In this document: in pieces, positions 1 to 8,089 of the stretch
Layout of the letters: the number at the start of each line of letters is the position of its first letter
Numbering within the stretch: position 1 is the first letter of the stretch
Source of the DNA: Variovorax gracilis
GTDB taxonomy: Bacteria; Pseudomonadota; Gammaproteobacteria; Burkholderiales; Burkholderiaceae_C
Assembly (NCBI RefSeq): GCF_030317115.1
Contig: NZ_JASZYF010000024.1
Coordinates: 29,089 to 93,088 of the forward strand
DNA length: 64,000 bases
Reading direction: 5' to 3'
Translations under genes and position numbers: made by a program
Notes under the pieces: model-generated
Told to the model about the DNA's origin: nothing
Database searches by the model: none
Seen by the model: only the letters and a program-made list of their open reading frames with translations

Positions 1-601
1 CGCGGCAGCGTGCGAACACGCGCGCAAACTTCTCGGGCGGATGGCCGAGCTCGCTCGAATCGAGGCCCACGCCGATGAAGCGGTCGCGGTACGGCAGCGC
101 CTGCTCCAGCGTGGCGAAGGCATCCTCCTCGCTCAGGTGGCGCAGGAAGCACAGGATGAGCGCGGCATCGACGCCGAGCTTGTCCCTGGCATCGACACAG
201 GCACGATGAAGGCCATCGATCACGGTCTGCATGGACACGCCGCGCTCGGTGTGCGTCTGCGGGTCGAAGAACATCTCTGTGCGGATGACGTTGTCCGCCG
301 CCGCACGTTCGAGGTAGGCCCAGGCCATGTCGTAAAAGTCCTGCTCCTTGAGCAGCACGCTGGCGCCGGCATAGTAGATGTCCAGGAAGCTCTGCAGGTT
401 GGTGAATGCGTAGGCGCGGCGGAGGTCTTCGACGCTGGCATAGGGAATGGCGACTCCGTTGCGCTGCGCAAGCGCGAAGATCAGCTCGGGCTCGAGCGAG
501 CCCTCGATGTGCATGTGCAGTTCGGCCTTGGGCATGGCGCGCAGCAGCGCCGGAAGGCGGTCCGCGGGAATGTCGCGAACGGTGTGGCGGGGCGTATTCA
601 T
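1..601 (-). CDS. Adenine/adenosine deaminase, 3' end outside window
   Basis: Zinc-dependent cytoplasmic deaminase that would turn adenine (or adenosine) into hypoxanthine (or inosine). Only the first 200 residues are present, because the gene runs off the left edge. Residues 24-36 read PKAELHMHIEGSL, with the metal-binding HxH at His29/His31, followed by a PELIFALAQRNGV stretch. This N-terminus is typical of the adenosine/adenine deaminase family. The proteobacterial adenine deaminase branch is favoured because the gene ends a purine run; the substrate is inference. Its ATG overlaps the TGA of the upstream Rieske gene by one base, so translation is probably coupled. The C-terminal catalytic His and Asp residues cannot be checked here. 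Confidence 0.85.
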   Translation of the reverse strand, partial: MNTPRHTVRDIPADRLPALLRAMPKAELHMHIEGSLEPELIFALAQRNGVAIPYASVEDLRRAYAFTNLQSFLDIYYAGASVLLKEQDFYDMAWAYLERAAADNVIRTEMFFDPQTHTERGVSMQTVIDGLHRACVDARDKLGVDAALILCFLRHLSEEDAFATLEQALPYRDRFIGVGLDSSELGHPPEKFARVFARCR

Positions 602-1601
602 CAGCAGACTCCGAAGGTGATGCCACGCATTCTGAGGTGGCGGCGGTAGAGGGAGGAGGCCTTGTCGGCCACGGTGTGCAGTTCGGCGCGCAGGTCCAGC
701 GGCAGGCACTTGGGGCGCTGCGATTCGAGCACCGGCTTGTCCTGCAGGAAGATCGTGTCCTGGAAGGCGCGCAGCGCCGCGTCGTCGCGCTCGAAGTCGG
801 CGGTGGCGAGGCGGAACCAGACGCGGCTGCGTTCGGCGTCGATCGGACAGATGTAGAGCGCGATGGATTCGCGGTAGTCGTCGATTCCGACGCTCTCGGC
901 CTCGGGGATCTTGGTCAGCACCGCGGTGTAGGGCGCGGTGACTTCATAGGTGTACTCGACCTGCGCGGGCGCGGTCGAGTTGATGGTGGATTGCGGCTGC
1001 CAGGCCTTGCAGCCCGTCGCGAGCAGCCCATGCGGCGTGGCTTCGACACGATAGTCGTCGATCGCGGTCATGTCGCGCGCACCCAGCCAGCCCTCGTGCA
1101 CGAAGCCGAAATGCGACATGTCGAGGAAGTTCTCGACCAGGCGCGGCGCACTGGTCTCGACGTCGTAGGGCCCGCAGTTGAGCTTGCGCAGCCGGGTGTC
1201 TTCCTCGGGCGTGAAAGCGGGTATCGCGTCTTCCTCGTCCCCGGCCGGAGCGTCGAGCCGCACCCACACCAGTCCATGCGCCACGCGCGCACTGTGCGTC
1301 ATGGCGCGGTGCGTGGCCGGGGGACAAACGTCGGCAATGCGGGAACCTCCACGCAGCGGCCACCGGCCTCGAAGCGCCAGCCGTGATACGGGCACTCGAG
1401 GCGCGCGCCGCCTTCGCAGTTCACGACCTTGCCGAGCGAGAGTTGCGCGCCGCGATGCGGGCAGCGATCCGTCCATGCATGCACGGCGGCTGCATCGTCG
1501 CGCCACAGCACGAGGCTCTCGCCGAGCAGGCGCACTGGAACGGGCGCTTCGGCCACATCCTCGATCAGTGCGACGGGATGCCAGAGTTGTCTTTCAATCA
1601 T
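601..1601 (-). pseudogene. Rieske non-haem iron oxygenase (HpxD/NdmA-like), frameshifted
   Basis: An oxygenase alpha subunit split by a frameshift. The N-terminal reading frame (100 codons from the ATG at 1601) carries the Rieske 2Fe-2S ligands Cys47, His49, Cys70 and His73 (CPHRG, CPYHGW), then runs out of frame after VEVPALPTFVP and stops at about 1299. The next frame continues immediately as PPATHRAMTHSARVAHGLVWVRL and holds the catalytic domain, with the mononuclear iron motif NFLDMSHFGFVHEG and the tail KPVLESQRPK. One extra base in the G5 run at 1319-1323 would restore a single protein of about 333 residues. Rieske enzymes of this shape include HpxD (hypoxanthine oxidation) and NdmA (methylxanthine demethylation), which fits the purine context. 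Real decay, phase variation or a base-calling error cannot be told apart here. Confidence 0.8.
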
Positions 1602-1615
1602 CGTGGGACCTGAAA

Positions 1616-1646
1616 CGAAAAAGGGTTGCCCCGGGAGGCAACCCTT
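1616..1646 (-). terminator. Intrinsic terminator after the BMP lipoprotein gene
   Basis: A perfect 10-bp stem (AAGGGTTGCC at 1621-1630 with GGCAACCCTT at 1637-1646) with a 6-base loop. On the minus strand it is followed by five T residues. It lies 23 bases after the BMP gene stop and only about 15 bases before the start of the Rieske gene, so expression of the two downstream genes should depend on read-through. Confidence 0.85.
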
Positions 1647-1669
1647 TGCACCGGATGGCCGGGCCTTGC

Positions 1670-2839
1670 TTACTTCTTCTCGCCGCCGGGCACCGAGCCT
1701 TCCACGCCCTTGACGTAGAAGTTGACGCCGCTCAGGAACTTGTCGTCCGCTGCAGCGCCGGCAGCCACCAGTTCCTTGCCGTCCTGGCCGACGATCGGGC
1801 CCTTCCAGATCACGAAGCTGCCGTCCTTCAGGCCCTTCTTGACTTCATCGATCTTGGCTTTGGTTTCGGCCGGCACGTCTTCGGCGATCGACACCATGTC
1901 GATCGCGCCTTCCTTCACGCCCCACCAGGTCTGGCCGGTCGTCCACTTGCCGTCCAGCACGTCCTGGGTAGCCTTGATGTAGTAAGGCGCCCAGTTGATG
2001 ATGGCCGAGCCCAGATGGGCCTTCGGGCCGTAGGCGGTCATGTCGGAATCCCAGCCGAAGGCGCGCTTGCCTTTTTCCTGTGCGGTCTTGAGCACGGCGG
2101 GCGAATCGGTGTTCTGGAACAGCACGTCGGCGCCGCCGTTGATCAGCGCCGTGGCCGCCTCGGTTTCCTTCGGCGGGCTGAACCATTCGTTGACCCACAC
2201 CACCTTGGTCGTGATCTTCGGATTGACCGACTGCGCGCCCAGCGTGAAGCTGTTGATGTTGCGCAGCACTTCGGGGATCGGCACCGAGCCGACCACGCCC
2301 AGCGTGTTGCTCTTGGTCATCGAGCCGGCAATGATGCCGGCCATGTACGCGCCTTCGTAGGTGCGGCTGTCGTAGGTGCGCATGTTCTCGGCGGTCTTGT
2401 AGCCGGTGGCATGCTCGAACTTGACGTCCTTGTGGTCGGCAGCGACCTTCAGCATCGGCTCCATGTAGCCGAAGGTGGTGCCGAAGATCAGCTTGTTGCC
2501 CTGGCTCACCATGTCGCGGAACACGCGCTCGGCGTCGGCGCTTTCGGGCACGCTTTCGACGAAGGTGGTCTTGATCTTGTCACCGAATTCCTTCTCGAGC
2601 GCCTTGCGGCCGTTGTCGTGCGCGAAGGACCAGCCGCCGTCGCCCACCGGGCCGACGTAGGCGAAAGCGATGTTCAGCGGAGCGGCGGGCGCAGGTGCCG
2701 ATGCGGCCGGAGCCGGTGCCGGGGCGGCGGGTGCGGGAGCCGGCGCTTCTTCTTTCTTGCCGCAGCCGATGAGGGCGGCCGAAGCGACCGCCGTCAGGGC
2801 GGCCAGCTTGAGCAGGGAACGCTTGTTCAGATCATTCAT
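1670..2839 (-). CDS. BMP-family ABC transporter substrate-binding lipoprotein
   Basis: Periplasmic lipoprotein that captures the ligand of a BMP/PnrA-type importer; characterised relatives bind purine nucleosides or related purine compounds. The 389-residue protein has a lipoprotein signal ending in the lipobox LIGC (Cys26), an Ala/Pro-rich linker, and the BMP fold with GDGGWSFAHDNGRKALE near the N-terminus and NTDSPAVLKTAQEKGKRAFGWDSD in two separate stretches further on. It is last in a run of four transporter genes (ATPase, two permeases, binding protein), 52 bases after the second permease, and is followed by a strong terminator. The purine ligand is inferred from the flanking xdh, purine permease and deaminase genes. 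Confidence 0.9.
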   Translation of the reverse strand: MNDLNKRSLLKLAALTAVASAALIGCGKKEEAPAPAPAAPAPAPAASAPAPAAPLNIAFAYVGPVGDGGWSFAHDNGRKALEKEFGDKIKTTFVESVPESADAERVFRDMVSQGNKLIFGTTFGYMEPMLKVAADHKDVKFEHATGYKTAENMRTYDSRTYEGAYMAGIIAGSMTKSNTLGVVGSVPIPEVLRNINSFTLGAQSVNPKITTKVVWVNEWFSPPKETEAATALINGGADVLFQNTDSPAVLKTAQEKGKRAFGWDSDMTAYGPKAHLGSAIINWAPYYIKATQDVLDGKWTTGQTWWGVKEGAIDMVSIAEDVPAETKAKIDEVKKGLKDGSFVIWKGPIVGQDGKELVAAGAAADDKFLSGVNFYVKGVEGSVPGGEKK

Positions 2840-2891
2840 TTGTTTGAAATCCTCAAAGGACAGGTTGGCGAAGAAACAAAACGAAACGCGA

Positions 2892-3812
2892 TTATGAGCC
2901 GGGGTAGAACGGTTTTCCTATGGAAGCCGGCATGTTGACGCGGATGAAGGCCGGGTTTCGCGAGATCAGCGCCAGCACCACGATCGGGGCGATGTAGGTC
3001 AGCATGCTCAGGAACTGGCTCGGCACGTTGACGCCGGTGCTCTGCAGGTGGAAACCCAGCATCGAGACGCCGCCGAACAGGTAGGCGCCGAGCAGCACCC
3101 GAATCGGCCGCCACGTCGCGAAGGTGGTAAGTGCCAGGGCGATCCAGCCGCGGCCGGCGACCATGCCCTCGACCCACAGCGGGGTGTAGACGGTCGAGAG
3201 ATAGGCGCCCGCCAGCCCGCACAGCGCGCCGCCCGCGATCACCGCCATGAAGCGGATGCGCCGCACCGGATAGCCCAGCGCATGCGAAGACTCCGGCGAT
3301 TCGCCCACCGAGCGCAGCACCAGCCCGGCGCGCGTCCGGTAGAGAAACCAGATCAGCCCGATCGTGAGCACCACCGCGAAATACACCATCGGGTGATGCC
3401 TGAACAGCGCCGGGCCGACGAGCGGAATGTCGCCCAGCACCGGCAGGGCGTAGGACACGCTCTCGGGCAGCTTGGCCTGCACGAAATTGATGCCGGCAAA
3501 GGCCGAGAACCCCACGCCGAAGAGGCTCAGCGCCAGCCCGGTCGCGTACTGGTTGGTGTTGAGCCAGATCACGAGCACCCCGAAGAAGGCCGAGAGCAGC
3601 GCACCCGCCGCCATGCCGGCGAGGAAGCCAAGCCAGTTGTTGTGCGTGGTCACGACGGTCGCGAAGCCGGCGATGGCGGCGCACAGCATGATGCCCTCGG
3701 CGCCCAGGTTGACGATGCCGGCCTTCTCGTTGATCAGAAGACCCAGCGCTGCGATCGCGAGCACCGTGCCGGCGCTCAGGGTGGACCCCAGGAGGAGTGC
3801 GTAGCTTTCCAT
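2892..3812 (-). CDS. BMP-type ABC importer permease (second)
   Basis: Inner-membrane permease of 306 residues with about eight to nine hydrophobic segments. The signature LLINEKAGIVNLGAEGIML near residues 26-45 is characteristic of the nucleoside/purine branch of branched-chain-type permeases (NupC/TsgC-like). Two consecutive ATG codons are possible (3815 and 3812). The Shine-Dalgarno GGGAGG sits one base before the first and four before the second, so the second is preferred. It pairs with the upstream permease and ATPase to form the translocation pore. An 86-base spacer holding a repeat element separates it from the first permease gene. Confidence 0.88.
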   Translation of the reverse strand: MESYALLLGSTLSAGTVLAIAALGLLINEKAGIVNLGAEGIMLCAAIAGFATVVTTHNNWLGFLAGMAAGALLSAFFGVLVIWLNTNQYATGLALSLFGVGFSAFAGINFVQAKLPESVSYALPVLGDIPLVGPALFRHHPMVYFAVVLTIGLIWFLYRTRAGLVLRSVGESPESSHALGYPVRRIRFMAVIAGGALCGLAGAYLSTVYTPLWVEGMVAGRGWIALALTTFATWRPIRVLLGAYLFGGVSMLGFHLQSTGVNVPSQFLSMLTYIAPIVVLALISRNPAFIRVNMPASIGKPFYPGS

Positions 3813-3820
3813 CATGCCTC

Positions 3821-3893
3821 CCGACGGGCCGCCCCGAGGGAGGCATGCGCCCCCTCCGGCGGCAGCGAACACACGAAATGATGAGCGTGGGAG
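3821..3893 (-). repeat. Comamonadaceae-type intergenic element, copy D
   Basis: GC-rich spacer between the two permease genes. Read on the minus strand it has the same order of blocks (TTCGTGTGTTCGCTGCCG, then a C/G-rich hairpin-forming part) as the plus-strand elements at 21221, 23166 and 60721. In each case the element is oriented along transcription of the neighbouring genes. Confidence 0.5.
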
Positions 3894-3898
3894 TACAT

Positions 3899-5050
3899 CT
3901 ATGCGGCTCCTTCTGTGGGACGGGCAACGGGTGCGGTAAGCGGGGTGCTGGCCTGAAGAGACGAGGTCCCCGGAGCCGCCGCGATCGCCTTGGGCGCCGA
4001 CTTGCGCCGGATGCGATAGGCGATCAGCGTGTCGCACGCCAGCAGCGTGAACAGGAGCAGACCCTGAAACACCCCGGTCAACGATTTGGGCAAGCCCAAC
4101 CGCGACTGCGCCAATTCGCCCCCTATATAGAACATGCTCATCAGGATCGCCGAGAAGATCATCCCCACGGGATGCAGCCGCCCGACGAAGGCCACGATGA
4201 TCGCGGCGAAGCCATAGCCGGCCGGCACGTAGGGCGTGAGCTGGCCGATCGGACCCGCCACTTCGAGCGCCCCGGCCAGGCCTGCCGCGCCGCCCGAGGT
4301 CAGCAGTGCGATCCACACCGCACGCCGCGCCGAGAAGCCCGCGTAGCGCGCGGCCGCCGGCGCCAGCCCACCGACCTGCTGCGCGAAGCCCGCACGCGTC
4401 CGGAAGAGAAACACCCACAGCGCCGCCGAGCCGAGCAGCGCAATGATGAGCCCGATGCTCACGCGCGAACCCTTCATCAGCCGCGGGATCTGCGTCACCG
4501 CCTCGAAGGTCTTGGTCTGCGGGAAGTTGTAGCCCATCGGATCCTTCCACGGCCCGTAGACCATGTAGCCCAGCAGCAGCGTCGAGACGTACACCAGCAT
4601 CAGGCTCACGAGGATTTCGTTCGCGTTGAACTTGTCGCGCAGAAAGGCGACGATGCCGGCCCACACCATGCCGCCCGCGATGCCCGCGAACAGGATCGCC
4701 GCGACGATCCAAGTTCCGGTCGTCTTGTCGGCCAGCAGCGCGACGCCGCCGGCAGCAATGGCGCCGAAGACGAACTGCCCCTCGGCGCCGATATTCCACA
4801 CGTTGGAGCGAAAGCACACCGCGAGCCCGAGCGCGATGATCAGCAGCGGCGTCGCCTTGACCATCAGTTCGCCCAGCGCGTAGCCGCTCTTGATCGGCTC
4901 CCAGAAGAACACCGAGAGCCCTTTGACCGGGTCCTTGCCCAGCATCGCGAAGAGCACCATGCCGATCACCACCGTGACCAGCAACGCCAGGATCGGCGAG
5001 CCGTAGCTCCAGAAACGCGAGAGCTGCGGGCGGGGTTCGAGCTTAAACAT
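3899..5050 (-). CDS. BMP-type ABC importer permease (first)
   Basis: Inner-membrane permease of 383 residues, the larger of the pair, resembling NupB/TsgB. Visible marks include FRSNVWNIGAEGQFVFGAI near residue 80 (the conserved NIGAEGQ loop) and FNANEILVSLML, plus about nine membrane segments. The C-terminal 45 residues are an Ala/Pro/Thr-rich cytoplasmic tail. Its ATG overlaps the end of the ATPase gene by 8 bases, which indicates translational coupling. With the second permease it forms the pore fed by the BMP lipoprotein. A purine or nucleoside ligand is inferred from context. Confidence 0.88.
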   Translation of the reverse strand: MFKLEPRPQLSRFWSYGSPILALLVTVVIGMVLFAMLGKDPVKGLSVFFWEPIKSGYALGELMVKATPLLIIALGLAVCFRSNVWNIGAEGQFVFGAIAAGGVALLADKTTGTWIVAAILFAGIAGGMVWAGIVAFLRDKFNANEILVSLMLVYVSTLLLGYMVYGPWKDPMGYNFPQTKTFEAVTQIPRLMKGSRVSIGLIIALLGSAALWVFLFRTRAGFAQQVGGLAPAAARYAGFSARRAVWIALLTSGGAAGLAGALEVAGPIGQLTPYVPAGYGFAAIIVAFVGRLHPVGMIFSAILMSMFYIGGELAQSRLGLPKSLTGVFQGLLLFTLLACDTLIAYRIRRKSAPKAIAAAPGTSSLQASTPLTAPVARPTEGAA

Positions 5051-6584
5051 GGGCCACCTCCGCGGACGCCGTGGCGGCGCGATGCGATTTATCCCAGAGA
5101 CCGCTCATCCACTCGCCGATCTGCGGCACGGTGGCCGCGGCACGGTCGATGGAAGGCGAAAGCCGGCCCTTGGCGATCACGTGCAGGCGGTCGCTGATCT
5201 CGAAGAGTTCGTCGAGTTCTTCGCTCACCACCAGCACCGCACAGCCGGCGTCGCGCAGCGCAAGGATCTCCCCGCGAATGAGCGCCGCCGCGCCCACGTC
5301 CACACCCCAGGTCGGCTGCGAGACGATGAAGATCTTCGGGTTGGCGTCGATCTCCCGCCCGACGATGAATTTCTGCAGATTGCCGCCCGACAGCGAGCGC
5401 GCCGCCGCGTTCGGCCCGCCTGCCTTGACGTTGAAGCGCTGGATGATGTCGCTCGCATGCTGCTGCAGCGCGCGGGTGCGAATCCAGCCGCCCTTGCCCA
5501 CCGCGTTGCTGCGCGTGAGCAGCAGGTTGTGCGCCAGCCCGAGCGTAGGCACCGCACCGCGGCCCAATCTTTCCTCCGGCACGAAGTGCAGCCCCAGCCC
5601 GCGCCGCCGGCGCGGCCGGAAATGCGCGGCCGGCTGGCCGAACACCTGGATCATCGGCGCCTCGGCGCGCGTGTCCTCGCCCGAGAGCGCGTAGAGCAAT
5701 TCCTTCTGGCCGTTGCCCGACACACCGGCAATGCCCACCACCTCGCCGGCGCGCACGTCGAGCGAGATGCCGTCGAGATCGACGCCGAACTGGTCCTCCC
5801 GCGCCAGCGTCAGCCCCTTGACCTGCAGCGCCACCGCGCCCGCGTGGATCGGCCGGTGCGTCAGCGGCGGCGGCTCCGCGCCGATCATCAGGCGCGACAG
5901 CGATTCGTTGGATTCGTTCTGCGGGTTGCACACCCCGGTGACCTTGCCGCCGCGCAGCACCGTGCACGCCGTGCAGAGCTCGCGGATCTCATGCAGCTTG
6001 TGGCTGATGTAGAGGATGCTGCAGCCTTCGGATGCGAGCTGCTTGAGCACGACAAAGAGCTTTTGCACCGCCTGCGGCGTCAGCACCGAGGTCGGCTCGT
6101 CGAGGATCAGCAGCTTGGGGTCGGTCAGCAGCGCGCGGATGATCTCGACGCGCTGCATCTCGCCGACCGACAGCGTGTGGACCGGGCGCGAAGGATCGAT
6201 GTCCAGCCCGTACTCGCCGGCCTTGGCCTGCACGCGGCGCGCCACCTCGGCGAGCGCCAGGCTCTTGTCGAGTCCGAGCCAGACATTCTCGGCCACGGTC
6301 AGCGTGTCGAACAGGCTGAAATGCTGGAACACCATGCTGATGCCCAGCGCCCTCGCCTCCTGCGGATTGCGCACGTTGACCGGCTGGCCGTTGAACATCA
6401 CGCTGCCTTCATCGGGCTTCACCGAGCCGTAGATGATCTTCATCAGCGTGGATTTGCCGGCGCCGTTTTCGCCGAGCACCGCGTGGGTTTCACCGGGGGC
6501 CACCGTCAGCGACACATCGCTGTTGGCGACCACTGCGGGATAGCGCTTGGTGATGTGCGCGAGTTGGAGTCTGTGGATTGTCAT
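5043..6584 (-). CDS. BMP-type ABC importer ATPase (two nucleotide-binding domains)
   Basis: Cytoplasmic ATPase of 513 residues powering the purine-type importer. The first domain has Walker A GENGAGKST (about residues 37-45), signature LSVGEMQRVEI and Walker B LLILDEPTSVL. The second has a degenerate Walker A (GVSGNGQKELL), signature LSGGNLQKFIV and a Walker B in which IFIVSQPTWGVD replaces the canonical LILDEPT. This asymmetric tandem layout is typical of RbsA/MglA and NupA-like proteins. The ATG at 6584 is chosen because the preceding in-frame codons are intergenic and the conserved family start is MTIHRLQLAHITKRYP. It is the first gene of the transporter run, 68 bases after the purine permease. 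Confidence 0.92.
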   Translation of the reverse strand: MTIHRLQLAHITKRYPAVVANSDVSLTVAPGETHAVLGENGAGKSTLMKIIYGSVKPDEGSVMFNGQPVNVRNPQEARALGISMVFQHFSLFDTLTVAENVWLGLDKSLALAEVARRVQAKAGEYGLDIDPSRPVHTLSVGEMQRVEIIRALLTDPKLLILDEPTSVLTPQAVQKLFVVLKQLASEGCSILYISHKLHEIRELCTACTVLRGGKVTGVCNPQNESNESLSRLMIGAEPPPLTHRPIHAGAVALQVKGLTLAREDQFGVDLDGISLDVRAGEVVGIAGVSGNGQKELLYALSGEDTRAEAPMIQVFGQPAAHFRPRRRRGLGLHFVPEERLGRGAVPTLGLAHNLLLTRSNAVGKGGWIRTRALQQHASDIIQRFNVKAGGPNAAARSLSGGNLQKFIVGREIDANPKIFIVSQPTWGVDVGAAALIRGEILALRDAGCAVLVVSEELDELFEISDRLHVIAKGRLSPSIDRAAATVPQIGEWMSGLWDKSHRAATASAEVAHV

Positions 6585-6622
6585 GCCTATGCCTGGCCTG
6601 TGGGTTGTCGTTCGAGCCCTGA

Positions 6623-6639
6623 ACCGCCCCCTGGGCGGT
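6623..6639 (-). terminator. Possible weak terminator hairpin
   Basis: A perfect 7-bp stem (ACCGCCC/GGGCGGT) with a 3-base loop just after the purine permease stop and before the ABC ATPase gene. There is no T-run on the minus strand, so it could be a weak or Rho-assisted terminator, or an mRNA-stabilising hairpin. Confidence 0.35.
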
Positions 6640-6652
6640 CGCCGTATTGTCG

Positions 6653-8017
6653 TCAGTGTCCGCCGATGTAGATGAACTTGAAAAGGAACACGCCGCCGAT
6701 CAGCCACACCATCCAGTGCACCTGCTTGGCCTGGCCGGTGAACAGCTTGAGCACCGCATAGGTGATGAAGCCGAACGCCAGCCCGTTGGCGATGGAATAG
6801 GTGAAGGGCATCGTCAGCGCCGTCACGGCGGCCGGGATGACCTCGGTCGTCTCGTCCCAATCGAGCTCGGTCAGTTCCCTAAGCATCAAACAGGCCACGA
6901 AGAACAAGGCGGGCGCGGTGGCATAGGCCGGCACCGCGCCGGCCAGCGGCGAAATGACCAGCGCCGCCAGGAACAGCACCGCCACCGTGAGGGCCGTGAG
7001 ACCCGTCCGTCCGCCGGCCTGCACGCCCGCCGCGCTCTCGACATAGGCGGTGGTGCTGGAGGTGCCCAGCAGCGATCCCGCGAAGATCGCGCCGCTGTCG
7101 GCCAGGAGCGCCTTGTTGAGCCGGTCCATCTTGCCCGGCACCAGCAGGCCGGCGCGCCGGGCCACGCCCATCAGCGTGCCGGTGGCGTCGAACAGCTCGA
7201 CCAGGAAGAAGACCAGGATCACGTTCAGGATGCCGCCCGACAGCGCCGCCTTGATGTCGAGTTGCAGGAAGGTCGGCGCGATCGACGGCGGCGCCGCGAA
7301 GATGCCGTGGAAGGTGTTGCCGCCGAAGAAGAAGGACAGCACGGTCACCGCGATGATGCCGATCAGGATCGCTCCGGGCACCTTGAGCCGGTCGAGCACC
7401 ACGATCAGGAAGAAGCCCAGCGTCGCCAGCACCACCTCCGGCGTGTGCAGGTCGCCGAGCGTGACGTAGGTCGCCTTCGACGGCGCCACGATGCCTGCGC
7501 TCTTGAGCGCGATGATCGCCAGGAAGAGGCCAATGCCCACGGTGATCGCGATGCGGATCGAATGCGGTATGCCCCGGATGATCAGCTCGCGCAACTTGAA
7601 CACCGTGACCAGCAGGAAGAGGCAACCCGAGACGAAGACCGCGCCCAGCGCCGCCTGCCAGGTAAAGCCCATCTGCAGCACCACCACGTAGGCGAAGTAA
7701 GCGTTGAGCCCCATGCCCGGCGCCAACGCGATCGGGTAGTTGGCGTAGAGGGCCATGATGCCCGTGCCCAGCGCGGCGATCAGGCAGGTGGCGACGAACA
7801 CGGCGTCCTTCGGCATGCCCGCGTCGCCGAGGATCGACGGGTTGACGAAGATGATGTAGGCCATCGTCAGGAAAGTGGTGAGGCCCGCCACCAGTTCGGT
7901 GCGGATGGTGGTGTTGTGCTCCCTGAGCTTGAACACCCGTTCCGCCCAGCCCCTTGCGGCGGGCTGCGTCGGTGCGCCGTGCTCCTTGATGTCGAGCACT
8001 TGTTCTGTCCGGTTCAT
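6653..8017 (-). CDS. AzgA-type purine permease (adenine/hypoxanthine/guanine)
   Basis: Proton-coupled purine uptake across the inner membrane. The 454-residue protein has about 13 hydrophobic segments and the AzgA/AdeP-GhxP marks: TELVAGLTTFLTMAYIIFVNP near residue 40 (in pieces ELVAGLTTF and MAYIIFVNP), APGMGLNAYF, LVELFDATGTLMGVARRAG and GTSSTTAYVESAAGV. Its length matches the family (430-480). It lies 72 bases downstream of the LysR gene on the same strand, inside the purine run. It would bring in nucleobases for the adenine deaminase and xanthine dehydrogenase. Which bases it prefers cannot be read from the sequence. Confidence 0.93.
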   Translation of the reverse strand: MNRTEQVLDIKEHGAPTQPAARGWAERVFKLREHNTTIRTELVAGLTTFLTMAYIIFVNPSILGDAGMPKDAVFVATCLIAALGTGIMALYANYPIALAPGMGLNAYFAYVVVLQMGFTWQAALGAVFVSGCLFLLVTVFKLRELIIRGIPHSIRIAITVGIGLFLAIIALKSAGIVAPSKATYVTLGDLHTPEVVLATLGFFLIVVLDRLKVPGAILIGIIAVTVLSFFFGGNTFHGIFAAPPSIAPTFLQLDIKAALSGGILNVILVFFLVELFDATGTLMGVARRAGLLVPGKMDRLNKALLADSGAIFAGSLLGTSSTTAYVESAAGVQAGGRTGLTALTVAVLFLAALVISPLAGAVPAYATAPALFFVACLMLRELTELDWDETTEVIPAAVTALTMPFTYSIANGLAFGFITYAVLKLFTGQAKQVHWMVWLIGGVFLFKFIYIGGH

Positions 8018-8089
8018 CGTCTTGTCTCCGAGTCTTTATGGATCGATGGCGTTGTCTGTCCTTGCTCGCGACGCCGGCGCGAGATCTAT

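Noticed and set aside
1178..2938. A 586-codon plus-strand open frame opposite the BMP lipoprotein gene
   Set aside because: It lies antisense to a clear lipoprotein gene, is rich in Arg, His and Ala typical of GC-rich reverse frames, and shows no motif.
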